A DNA stretch of 64,000 nt, from contig NZ_CP144555.1 in assembly GCF_036607905.1 (NCBI RefSeq), positions 6,386,001-6,450,000 of the forward strand. Reading direction: 5' to 3'. Below are positions 26,818 to 35,029 of the stretch, piece after piece. Both the position numbers and the translations under genes were made by a program. Each line of letters starts with the position of its first letter. The stretch's first letter is position 1. The DNA comes from Streptomyces sp. SCSIO 75703 (GTDB lineage Bacteria; Actinomycetota; Actinomycetes; Streptomycetales; Streptomycetaceae). The notes under the pieces were generated by a model. That model searched no databases. It was not told where the DNA came from and saw nothing but the letters and a program-made list of their open reading frames with translations.

Positions 26818-28797
26818 TCAGGCACCGCCCACCACCACGCGCACGTCGGCGGCGCGGACGTAGGCGATCCGGTGGCCGAACTGGATCTCGTAGTAGAGGT
26901 CCTTCCCGGTCACCACCCGGTGGGAGGCCGGATCGAAGGTGGCGGCCCAGAGGTACTGGCCCGGCACCTTGTCCCCGGCCACGTACCGCTGGCCCCGGGG
27001 CAGGGTGTAGGGCAGCGGCGCCACCTCCTGCACGGGGACGCCCGCCGGATAGGCCGCCGCCTCGGGGTAGGCCCGCCCGTACACCGGGACGCTCTCCAGC
27101 CCCTCGCGCGGGGTCACCGTGCGGCCCGTGCCCGGCACGGCCGCCGGGCGGGACGACGGGTCGCGGAACCACGCCTTCTGCCCGAGGTACCAGATGGCCG
27201 TCCAGTCCCGCCACCGGTCGGCCACCGCGAACCGCTGGCCGGTGGACACCCGGGACGACAGGTCGTTCACGTCGGTCGTGGGGGCGCTGCCCAACCCGAT
27301 GTCCTCGACCAGCGGCGACGACGCGTCGTGGTCCGTGTGCAGCCGCACCGCGCCCGAGCCGTGCGGCGCGCACGGCTCGCCGGCCGTCTCGCAGCCGGTG
27401 TACTCGGGGCGGTTGGCGGCGTAGTCGGGGCGGATCGTGACCACGCCGGAGTTCCCGCCGCCGGTCGCCTCGAAGGGACGGCCCAGCAGCCGGAAGTAGT
27501 GCCGCCAGTCCCAGTACGGTCCCGGGTCGGTGTGCATGCCGGGGACGGTGGCGGCGGTCGGGCCCGGCACGTTGTCGTGGCCGATGATGTGCTGCCGGTC
27601 CAGCGGGATGCCGTACCGCCCGGCCAGGTAGGCCACCAGCCGCGCGGAGGAACGGTACATCGCCTCCGTGTACCAGGAGTCCGGTTCCGCGAGGAAGCCC
27701 TCGTGCTCCAGGCCGATCGAGTGCGCGTTGACGTACCAGTTGCCCGCGTGCCAGGCCACGTCCTTCGCCTTGACGTGCTGGGCGACGTGGCCGTCGGTGG
27801 AGCGCAGCGTGTAGTTCCAGGAGACGTACGACGGGTCCCGCACCATGTTCAGGACGCCGTCCCAGGTGCCCTCCGTGTCGTGCACGACGATGTAGCGGAT
27901 GCGCTGCGAGGCGGGCCGGTCGCCCAGGTCGTGGTTGCCGTAGTCGTCGCCCCCCAGCTCCTGGTACGGCGCCGGGACCCACTCGCACGAGACCGATGCC
28001 GGACATTCGGTCCCGGCCCGGGAGGCCGCCCGCAGCCCCGCGCGGGCGAGCTGCGCGGTGTCGGGGGCGAGCGCGGGCCGGGCCGGCAGGGCGACGCGCT
28101 GGCCGGAGTCGGTGGTGCGCCGCTCCCCGGCGCGGATCACGGCGTACACCTCGTCGGCGTAGGCGGCGGCCGACGCGGTGTCGTCCGCGCCGGAGAACCG
28201 GGCCACCGCCCCGTACCAGTCGGCCGGGTCCCCGCTCGGCTCCCGGCCCAGTTCGCGCTGGGCGGCGGCGAGCAGCGCCGCGCCGCCCGCCACGTTGGCG
28301 GCCGGGTCGGTGCGCAGCTCGGCCGGGTCCCGGCCGGTCAGCCCGGCCGCCCTCGGCAGGGTGGTCAGCCGGGCGGGCAGGTCGGCCGGGAGCGGAGCGG
28401 CACGGGGCCTGAGCCGGGGACGGGCGTCGTCGCCGCGCGGGTCCTCGCCGCCCCGGTCGTGGTGGGAGCCGGCGGTCGTCGCGGTCCGCGCGTCGGTGAG
28501 GTGCATCGGGCCGTAGCCGCCGGTCACGCTCGGGGCTCCGCCGTGGTCGTCCCAGCGGGACTGGAGGTAGGAGACGCCGAGCAGCACGCTCTGCGGCACG
28601 TGGTACTCGGCCGCCGCCGCGGCGAACGCCCGCTGGAGCCGGTCCGGCGGGCCGGCGGGCCCGGCGGCCGGGCGGGCAGTGGAGGGGGCCGCGCCGAGCA
28701 GCGGGACCAGGAGCGCGGCGGCGGCGAGGGCCGTGGCCGGGGCGCGCAGGCGCCGGCCGGCGGGGGTGGGCTCGGTGACGGTGACGGATCCTCGCAA
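26818..28797 (-). CDS. Secreted N-acetylmuramoyl-L-alanine amidase (Amidase_2) with degenerate lysozyme-like N-domain
   Basis: 659 residues. A signal peptide (about 1-41, ending PSTARPA) is followed by a lytic-transglycosylase-like region (about 55-225: YHVPQSVLLGVSYLQSRWDD). Amidase_2/PGRP domain (about 295-440) holds zinc ligands in YIVVHDTEG and MHTDPGPYWDW. The C-terminal region of about 190 residues ends in repeated SH3-like segments (WYLGQKAWFRDP, YYEIQFGHRIAYVRAADV). The start is TTG at 28797, supported by GGAGG five bases upstream. The enzyme should cut the MurNAc-L-Ala bond outside the cell. In the lysozyme-like part the usual catalytic Glu is Gln (YLQSRW), so it is probably a wall-binding or inactive fold. 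Confidence 0.85.
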   Translation of the reverse strand: MRGSVTVTEPTPAGRRLRAPATALAAAALLVPLLGAAPSTARPAAGPAGPPDRLQRAFAAAAAEYHVPQSVLLGVSYLQSRWDDHGGAPSVTGGYGPMHLTDARTATTAGSHHDRGGEDPRGDDARPRLRPRAAPLPADLPARLTTLPRAAGLTGRDPAELRTDPAANVAGGAALLAAAQRELGREPSGDPADWYGAVARFSGADDTASAAAYADEVYAVIRAGERRTTDSGQRVALPARPALAPDTAQLARAGLRAASRAGTECPASVSCEWVPAPYQELGGDDYGNHDLGDRPASQRIRYIVVHDTEGTWDGVLNMVRDPSYVSWNYTLRSTDGHVAQHVKAKDVAWHAGNWYVNAHSIGLEHEGFLAEPDSWYTEAMYRSSARLVAYLAGRYGIPLDRQHIIGHDNVPGPTAATVPGMHTDPGPYWDWRHYFRLLGRPFEATGGGNSGVVTIRPDYAANRPEYTGCETAGEPCAPHGSGAVRLHTDHDASSPLVEDIGLGSAPTTDVNDLSSRVSTGQRFAVADRWRDWTAIWYLGQKAWFRDPSSRPAAVPGTGRTVTPREGLESVPVYGRAYPEAAAYPAGVPVQEVAPLPYTLPRGQRYVAGDKVPGQYLWAATFDPASHRVVTGKDLYYEIQFGHRIAYVRAADVRVVVGGA

Positions 28798-28972
28798 TGC
28801 GGCCTCCAGTGACGGTCGGGGCGGAGCGGGGCGTGCGGGGCCGAGCGTGCGTCAGTGGTACCCGGCATCCGACGATCCGTCAATCATGCCGACGCGGCAC
28901 CGGATTCCCGTGGTGCCGCGCGGCCCCGGGGCGCGTTCGGGGGCGGGCCGAGGACCGGCCCCGCACGCGGAA

Positions 28973-29014
28973 GACCGCGGGGCGCCCCCCGTTCCCAGGG
29001 GGCGCCCCGCGGTC
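28973..29014 (-). terminator. Very strong stem-loop terminator of the phosphotransferase gene
   Basis: A perfect 17-base-pair inverted repeat (28973-28989 and 28998-29014) with an 8-base loop, 22 bases beyond the stop of the leftward phosphotransferase gene. It is among the longest perfect stems noticed in the window. Confidence 0.75.
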
Positions 29015-29035
29015 GTGCCCGCGCGCGTCCGTCCG

Positions 29036-30166
29036 TCAGCGCGTGCCGACCGCCGCGCGCACGGCCCGCCGGGCCGTCTGGCAGTCGTCGTGCAGCCGCC
29101 GCAGCAGCAGCCGCTGCTCCTCACCGGTGGCCACGGCACCCGGGTGGGCGGGCGCCGGCGGGGCGGTGTCCCGCATCGACCGCTGCACGGCCGTCTCGTA
29201 CGTACGGATCTCCCGGGTCAGCACCAGCATCAGGTTGACCAGGAACGCGTCGCGGGCGGCCGGACCCGAGGACTGGGCGATCTGGCTGATCTGGCGGCGG
29301 GCCGCGGGCGCGTCACCGAGGATCGACCAGAGCGTCGCCAGGTCGTACCCCGGCAGGTACCAGCCCGCGTGCTCCCAGTCCACCAGCACCGGCCCGGCCG
29401 GCGACATCAGGATGTTGGACAGCAGCGCGTCGCCGTGGCAGAACTGGCCCATGCCCTGGCGGCCGGAGGTGTGGGCGATCCCGTGCAGCAGCTTCTGCAG
29501 GTCGCCCAGGTCCCGGTCGGTGAACAGCCCCTGCTCGTGGTAGCGGGAGATCCGCTCCGCGTAGTCCAGCGGGGCGTCGAAGGTGCCCGCCGGCGGACGC
29601 CAGGCGTTGAGCCGGCAGATCGCACCGAGCGCCGCCCGGATGTCCGCCCGCGGCGGGGCTTCCACCGGGTGCCGCTGCAGGGCCGTCGGCCGGCCCGGCA
29701 TCCGCTCGATCACCAGTGTGCAGTCGTCCGGGTCCGCCGCGATCAGCCGCGGCGCGCGGACCGGCGGGCGGTGCCGGACGAAGGAGCGGTAGGCCGCTAT
29801 CTCGTGCCTGATCCGCTCGGTCCACACGGGGGAGTGGTCCAGTAAACACTTGGCGACCGCGGTGCTGCGCCCGGTCGTGCCCACCAGGAGCACGGACCGC
29901 GCGCTGCGCCGCAGGACCTGCACCGGGGCGAACTCCGGGCAGATCCGGTGCACGGAGGCGATCGCCGCGCGCAACGGTGCCCCCTGTGGGCCGGACATGT
30001 CGATCCGGCCGCTGGGCGGCTGGGCGCCGGGGCCGCGCCGCGCCCTGCCCGCCCCGAGCACCGGGGCCGCGGGACGCGCGGGGGCGAGGTAGGGGCCGCC
30101 GGCCGCCGGCTGGCGGGGGTGCGGCGGCCGCGGCGGCGCGGACACGGAGGACGATGCTGCGTACAT
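29036..30166 (-). CDS. Aminoglycoside phosphotransferase / choline kinase-fold protein
   Basis: 376 residues from ATG 30166. The first 56 residues are Pro/Ala/Arg-rich and may be untranslated, because MSGPQG at 29998 is a second possible start. Kinase-like features: AVAKCLLDH (nucleotide Lys), catalytic loop FCHGDALLSNIL (HGDxxxxN) and metal motif VLVDWEHAG. About 300 residues of core fits the APH fold. The substrate is unknown, and resistance should not be assumed from the fold alone. The gene is divergent from the NsdA/NsdB-like regulator. Confidence 0.75.
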   Translation of the reverse strand: MYAASSSVSAPPRPPHPRQPAAGGPYLAPARPAAPVLGAGRARRGPGAQPPSGRIDMSGPQGAPLRAAIASVHRICPEFAPVQVLRRSARSVLLVGTTGRSTAVAKCLLDHSPVWTERIRHEIAAYRSFVRHRPPVRAPRLIAADPDDCTLVIERMPGRPTALQRHPVEAPPRADIRAALGAICRLNAWRPPAGTFDAPLDYAERISRYHEQGLFTDRDLGDLQKLLHGIAHTSGRQGMGQFCHGDALLSNILMSPAGPVLVDWEHAGWYLPGYDLATLWSILGDAPAARRQISQIAQSSGPAARDAFLVNLMLVLTREIRTYETAVQRSMRDTAPPAPAHPGAVATGEEQRLLLRRLHDDCQTARRAVRAAVGTR

Positions 30167-30429
30167 GGGCGGAACAGATCCCTTCGTGTGCCTGCTGTGC
30201 CTGCCTGAAAAGCGGTGCCTGTCCGAAAGGCGTCGCGCTGCCCGGCCGGTCGACGGGCGGCCACCCTGGGGAGTGGCTCCCGGCGACCGGGCCGGGGTGG
30301 CGCATTCCTACCTGACACCCCTGAGCCCCTGGCACACCATCTGGCGCACCCTGGCGAACGGTGGCGAATAGTCGCCCGGCAACCTGCCCCGGGCTACTGT
30401 CAACTCAGCCGAGAACCTGGGGGCTTGAC

Positions 30430-31935
30430 GTGAGCAGAGAACCCAACACCCGCCTGTCGGACCTGTTCGGCCTGGCCGGCTGGTCCAAGGGCGAGCTCGC
30501 GAGGCTGGTCAACCGGCAGGCGGCGGCCATGGGCCACCCCCAGCTGGCGACCGACACCTCGCGGGTGCGGCGGTGGATCGACATGGGGGAGATCCCGCGC
30601 GATCCGGTGCCGCGGGTGCTGGCGGTGCTGTTCACCGAGCGTCTCGGCCGTGTCGTGACCATCGAGGACCTCGGTCTGGTCCGGCACGGGCGTGCGGGGA
30701 AACGGCAGGGCGGCGGGGGCGAGGAACGCCCCGACGGTGTGCCGTGGGCGCCCGAACGGACCGCCGCGGTCCTCACCGAATTCACGGGAATGGACCTCAT
30801 GCTCAACCGACGCGGCTTGGTGGGCGCGGGCGCCGCGCTCGCCGCGGGCTCCACACTCACCAGTGCCATGCACGACTGGCTGCACACCGACCCTGACCCG
30901 GTCGCCGACGCTTTCGACATCCATCGCTCCCTGCACGCCGACCCCGCCGGGTTCGACCGCTACGAGGCCGCCCCCATCGGGTCGCAGGAGATCGAGGAAC
31001 TGGAGCGCTCCGTCGAGGTGTTCCGCGCCTGGGACGCCGCCCGCGGCGGCGGTCTCCAGCGCAAGGCCGTGGTGGGCCAGCTCAACGAGGTGGGCGGCAT
31101 GCTCGCCTACCACCACCCGCCCCATCTCCAGCGGCGCCTGTGGGGTGTCGCCGCCAACCTCGCGGTCCTCGCGGGCTGGATGTCGCACGACGTCGGCCTG
31201 GAGCCCACGGCCCAGAAGTACTTCGTCATCGCCGCCCACGCCGCCCGCGAGGGGGGCGACCGGCCGCGCGCCGGGGAGGCCCTGTCGCGGGCGGCCCGGC
31301 AGATGGTGCACCTGGGCCGGCCCGACGACGCCCTCGACCTGATGAAGCTCGCCCGTTCCGGTTCCGGCGACGAGGTGCTGCCGCGCACCAGGGCGATGCT
31401 GTTCACCATCGAGGCCTGGGCGCAGGCGTCGATGGGCAAGGGCCAGGCCATGCGCCGCACCCTGGGCCAGGCCGAGGACCTCTTCGTCTCCGACCGGCCG
31501 CACGAACCCGCCCCCGACTGGATGCAGACCTTCAAGGAGGAGGACCTCTACGGCATGCAGGCCCTGGCCTACCGGACGCTCGCCGAGTTCGAGCCCGCGG
31601 CCGCGGCGCAGGCCCGGCACTTCGCCGAGAAGGCGCTGGCCCTGCGGATCGACGGCCGCCAGCGGTCGAAGATCTTCGACTACCTGTCGATGGCCTCCGC
31701 CTGCTTCATCGCCGACGATCCCGAACAGGCGGACCGGTACGCGCGGCTCGCCCTGGTGTCGATGGGCTCCAACTCCTCCCAGCGCACCTGGGACCGGCTG
31801 CGCCAGATGTACCGGCTCACCGCCGAGTACGCCGGGTACCCGAGGATCCGGCAGTTGCGCGAGGAGATCGAGCTGGCGCTGCCCAGGACCCGGCAGCCCG
31901 GGGGAGGGGGGAGCGGCAGTACCGCCCCGGCCTGA
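30430..31935 (+). CDS. NsdA/NsdB-like regulator (TPR-like, DNA-binding-type N-terminus)
   Basis: 501 residues from GTG 30430 (MSREPNTRLSDL). The N-terminal block GWSKGELARLVNRQAAAMG ... DTSRVRRWIDMGEIPRDPVPRVL closely resembles Streptomyces NsdA/NsdB proteins, which repress antibiotic production and sporulation in S. coelicolor. Residues about 190-480 are Ala-rich helical pairs of TPR type (LWGVAANLAVLAGWMSHDVG, RAGEALSRAARQMVHLGRPDDA). A hydrophobic run with RRGLVGAGAALAAG (about 127-140) resembles a twin-Arg segment but is internal. By remembered gene order this would be the NsdB (SCO7252) ortholog, which is inference. Confidence 0.8.
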   Translation: MSREPNTRLSDLFGLAGWSKGELARLVNRQAAAMGHPQLATDTSRVRRWIDMGEIPRDPVPRVLAVLFTERLGRVVTIEDLGLVRHGRAGKRQGGGGEERPDGVPWAPERTAAVLTEFTGMDLMLNRRGLVGAGAALAAGSTLTSAMHDWLHTDPDPVADAFDIHRSLHADPAGFDRYEAAPIGSQEIEELERSVEVFRAWDAARGGGLQRKAVVGQLNEVGGMLAYHHPPHLQRRLWGVAANLAVLAGWMSHDVGLEPTAQKYFVIAAHAAREGGDRPRAGEALSRAARQMVHLGRPDDALDLMKLARSGSGDEVLPRTRAMLFTIEAWAQASMGKGQAMRRTLGQAEDLFVSDRPHEPAPDWMQTFKEEDLYGMQALAYRTLAEFEPAAAAQARHFAEKALALRIDGRQRSKIFDYLSMASACFIADDPEQADRYARLALVSMGSNSSQRTWDRLRQMYRLTAEYAGYPRIRQLREEIELALPRTRQPGGGGSGSTAPA

Positions 31936-32005
31936 CCCGGCGTGACCGGTCCCCGGACGGGACGCCGGCTCCGGGCCCCGTCCCGCGGGCCGGCCGCCGG
32001 GTCCG

Positions 32006-33340
32006 TCAGGCCGTCACCCGGGCGGCGAGCACACAGGCGTCGACCGCGCCGCCGGTGCCGCCGCCCGTGCCGCCCAGCTCCCGCGTCACCGAGCGCACGA
32101 CCTCCCGTGCCGAGCGGGCCCCGCGGAGCCGGGGGGCCAGGGCGAGCAGCCGGTGGGCGAGGGCGGCCGAGGCGTGCCCGGGATGCTCCGCCGCCGGTCC
32201 GCCGCTGTGCAGGAGCAGCAGGTCACCGGGGTGGAGGCGGGCCGTGGCCGGCCCGTCCAGCACCCGCCCCGTTCCGCCGCGGAAGAGCAGCGGGGCGGGG
32301 TGTCCCGTGTGCCCCCACACCAGGCTGCGGGAGCCGGGGCGGAAGCCGCAGCACAGGGCGGTGCCGGGGGCCGGCCCGGCGGGGGTGCCGAGCAGGAGGC
32401 CGAGCCGGTCCGCCAGCTCCTCGGGCCGGACACCGGCCAGCGCCATGCCGCGCAGCGCCCCGATCGCCAGGGCGGGCCCCGGTGGGTGTCCGGCCCCGGC
32501 GGCCAGGCGGCCCACGCCCAGCAGGGTGTCGTCGCCGGTGAGCGCGCAGGCGTCGTACCAGGAGGTGCCCCCGGTGACGCCGGCCGGGCCCGGCAGCCGG
32601 GCGGCGGCCAGTTCCAGGCCCGGCCGCCCGTCCTCGGGGAAGGGCAGCAGGCCCTGCCACGGCGCCGGTTCGGCACCGGCCGCGTCGGGCACCGGCGCCG
32701 CGGGCAGGTGGAGCGAGGCGTGGGTCTCGCTCACCGCCCGCTCGGTCAGCCGCAGTTCGCTGACGTCCCGCAGCACCGCCCACATCGAGGCGGTGCCGCC
32801 GTCGGCGTCGAGCACGGGCTCGCCCATCATGTGCACGGTCCGTACGGCGCCGTCGGGGCGCACGATGCGGAACTCGCCCTCGATCGACCGGGCGTCGACC
32901 AGGCAGTCGGTGACCATCGCGGTCAGCCGGGGCCGGTCCTCGGGCAGCACCAGCGAGGGCAGCGCGTCCAGGCTGAGCGGTGCCTCGGCGGGGTCACGGC
33001 CGAGGATGAGGTACAGCTCGGAGGACCAGTCGGCCTCGTCCGTCAGCAGGTTCCACTCGGCGCTGCCGACCCGGCTGAGCAGGGAGGAGGGCCGGGGCAG
33101 GGGCGCTGGACCGTCACGCAGCCGGGCCAGGTGGTCGTCGAGGTCCCGCAGGTGGTGCAGGGCCAGATCGCACAGGGCGCGCTGCCAGCGCCCGCGCGGG
33201 TCCGTACCGTCGCCCTGGCTGTCCCGCCGTACGGCGTCCACCTCGCCCCGCAGCCGCCGCGCCTGCGATATCAGGGCCTCGACCGAGCCGCGCCCCGGGG
33301 GCTGGGCGGCCGGACGGTCCGCGGACAGGTGGGACGGCAT
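32006..33340 (-). CDS. PAS-domain protein with degenerate SpoIIE/PP2C-type phosphatase domain
   Basis: 444 residues. An N-terminal helical region (20-90) precedes a PAS fold (about 90-205: AEWNLLTDEADWSSELYLILG, then FRIVRPDGAVRTVHMMGEPV and a PAC-like tail). A region of RsbU/SpoIIE shape follows (about 245-440: GGTSWYDACAL, then LCCGFRPGSRSLVWGHTGHPAPLLFRGG). In active enzymes the metal Asps lie in GGDWYD and GDVxGHG. Here the first is GGTSWYD and the second GRLAAGAGH, so the main Asp ligands are lost. It is probably a non-catalytic sensor in partner-switching control. The target is unknown and no STAS or anti-sigma gene is adjacent. Confidence 0.75.
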   Translation of the reverse strand: MPSHLSADRPAAQPPGRGSVEALISQARRLRGEVDAVRRDSQGDGTDPRGRWQRALCDLALHHLRDLDDHLARLRDGPAPLPRPSSLLSRVGSAEWNLLTDEADWSSELYLILGRDPAEAPLSLDALPSLVLPEDRPRLTAMVTDCLVDARSIEGEFRIVRPDGAVRTVHMMGEPVLDADGGTASMWAVLRDVSELRLTERAVSETHASLHLPAAPVPDAAGAEPAPWQGLLPFPEDGRPGLELAAARLPGPAGVTGGTSWYDACALTGDDTLLGVGRLAAGAGHPPGPALAIGALRGMALAGVRPEELADRLGLLLGTPAGPAPGTALCCGFRPGSRSLVWGHTGHPAPLLFRGGTGRVLDGPATARLHPGDLLLLHSGGPAAEHPGHASAALAHRLLALAPRLRGARSAREVVRSVTRELGGTGGGTGGAVDACVLAARVTA

Positions 33341-33736
33341 GACGCACTCCGATGTGCTGAGGGTACGACCAGGGCGGGACCGGTGCTGGCGGAAGGGCCG
33401 CTACGACTGTGGCACAGCCCCCGACGCCCTGTAAGGGATTTGGCGACACACGATACGGGGGTGCTTTCGGCATATGCCACCGTCTCCCCGGAGTGACTTC
33501 CGCGCGTGAACGGCGTACGCGCGAAGCCCGTCACGGCGTAGGCGGCCTACGCGACATGACGTCGGCGCGGCAGGCGGCGGCCGGGTTCGTTCACGCGTTC
33601 GGGGTACGGGTGTTCGCCGCTGCCTCCCGGCCCGCCCGGATGCGGTGACGCCGGGCGGCAGAGCGCGGTCAGGGGCGCCGGGGCGACGGTCCGGCGGGCC
33701 CGCGGCGGCGGTGCGGCTGTGGCGGACAGGGTGCCA
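33341..33736. promoter_or_regulatory. Intergenic region with palindromes upstream of the PAS gene
   Basis: About 400 bases with no credible gene. It contains two clear palindromes: a 10-base one at 33469-33478 (GGCATATGCC) and a 17-base one at 33536-33552 (arms GCGTAGGC and GCCTACGC around one G). A GCGTACGC core lies nearby at 33513-33520. These are operator-like sites, 130-210 bases upstream of the leftward PAS gene start. The cognate regulator is not identifiable here. Confidence 0.45.
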
Positions 33737-33769
33737 CGGCCGCCGGCCGGATGCCACGGCCGGCGGCCG
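33737..33769 (-). terminator. Stem-loop terminator after the baeRF gene
   Basis: A 10-base-pair inverted repeat (33737-33746 and 33760-33769) with a 13-base loop, immediately past the stop codon of the leftward baeRF gene. Confidence 0.5.
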
Positions 33770-33773
33770 GGCG

Positions 33774-34868
33774 TCAGTAGCGCAGCACGCCGGCGATGCC
33801 GTCGGCCGCGCCGAGCGCGCCGTCCGGGACGAAGCGGACCTCGGCCCCGGTCTCCAGGCACTGTTCGACGATCTCGTCGACGATGTCCTCCCGGGCGTCC
33901 AGATCGCCGTCGTCCGCCGGAACGAGGTGGTCGCCGTCGTCCCGCACGGTCACCCGGTAGTTCTCCTCGACGGCCAGCAGCCGCACCCGGCCCTCGCGCA
34001 CGCTGCGCCACAACTCGTCGACGCCGGCCGCGAAGTCCTTGCGCCCCCGGGCCGCCTCCAGCTCCCGGGCCACCGCGTCGGCCGCGCCGCGCGCCTCGGC
34101 CTCCAGCACCGGGCGCACCGCCTGCCACACGGAGTCGGGCGTGCCGTGGGCGAGGCCGCCGTGCGGCACGGGCACCGCGTCGCGCAGGACGGTGCCGGCC
34201 TCTTCCAGCAGGGAGAGCGCGGGCTGCGGCCCGGTGACGTAGACCGGGCGCGGGTCGGCGCGCAGCACCCGGTCCATCGCCGTGTCGGCCTCCCGCAGGA
34301 AGGCGCGGGTGTCCTCGTCGCGGAAGGCGCTCGGCGTGTCGCCGATCCGTTCCACGCGCTCGGGGTCGAAGTTCGGATCCGGGCGGTCCATCGGGAAGCC
34401 GGCGGTGTGCTCCTCGACGACCCGCTCGGGGCCCCCGCTCCAGAGGGTGACGCGGTCGGCGGCGACCGACAGCACCCAGTACGGGCGACCCGCGGCGTGC
34501 GCGGCGACGAGGTTGCGGGTCAGGAAGGTGTCCGAGAGCACGACGCGCTCGGGCACCGGACGGGTGAGGGTCCAGACCTGGTGCTCGCCCGGGGCGGCGA
34601 AGATCGCCAGCCCGTCCTCGGCGTACGTCAGGTCGACCTCGGCCAGGGCGCGGTCCAGTTCCCGGGAGACCTCGGTGCGGCGCTCCCGGGTGACCGCCGG
34701 ATCCTCCTCCAGACGCCGCTTGGCCTCGGCGACGACGTTGCGCAGCCGGACCGGGTCCTGGGAGTTGTCGGGGGCGCGCCGGTGGGTGGGCGTCAGCAGG
34801 GACACCGCCGGGTAGGGGCGCGGCCGGCGCAGTTCGGCGAGGGTGGCGGGACTCAGCTCGTGCTCCAT
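33774..34868 (-). CDS. Bacterial archaeo-eukaryotic release factor (baeRF)-like protein
   Basis: 364 residues from ATG 34868. Opening PYPAVSLLTPTHRRAPDNSQDPVRLRNV, then LTYAEDGLAIFAAPGEHQVWTL, is typical of Streptomyces baeRF proteins, often annotated chemotaxis protein. The C-terminal third resembles an eRF1/Pelota-type domain (LLAVEENYRVTVRD ... DIVDEIVEQCLETGAEVRFVPDG). It is probably cytosolic, and a link to ribosome rescue or stress is proposed only from domain analysis. No GGQ loop is visible. Confidence 0.75.
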   Translation of the reverse strand: MEHELSPATLAELRRPRPYPAVSLLTPTHRRAPDNSQDPVRLRNVVAEAKRRLEEDPAVTRERRTEVSRELDRALAEVDLTYAEDGLAIFAAPGEHQVWTLTRPVPERVVLSDTFLTRNLVAAHAAGRPYWVLSVAADRVTLWSGGPERVVEEHTAGFPMDRPDPNFDPERVERIGDTPSAFRDEDTRAFLREADTAMDRVLRADPRPVYVTGPQPALSLLEEAGTVLRDAVPVPHGGLAHGTPDSVWQAVRPVLEAEARGAADAVARELEAARGRKDFAAGVDELWRSVREGRVRLLAVEENYRVTVRDDGDHLVPADDGDLDAREDIVDEIVEQCLETGAEVRFVPDGALGAADGIAGVLRY

Positions 34869-35029
34869 GTCAGCACCATAGGCCGGGCGGACGTATCGGG
34901 CATTCGGGGCAGTCGCCGGGTGGTGTCCGGCCCGGCGGACCGGTGCCCGCGCGGCCTGCGGCGCGGGCCCGCGGGCGCAGGGGGCGGCAGCGGCCCGCGG
35001 TGCGGCGTGCGCGCGGGGCCGGCGGCGGG

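Noticed and set aside
29036..30166. Aminoglycoside resistance gene
   Set aside because: The APH fold motifs are present but the sequence has no features of a known resistance subclass. It is kept as a fold assignment only.
30165..30429. Small rightward frames before the NsdA/NsdB-like gene (about 70-110 residues)
   Set aside because: No ribosome site, no conserved features and several overlapping frames of similar quality. The region is better explained as a divergent promoter.
33409..33648. 80-residue rightward open frame in the palindrome-rich gap
   Set aside because: Composition and lack of ribosome site suggest chance, and it overlaps operator-like palindromes.
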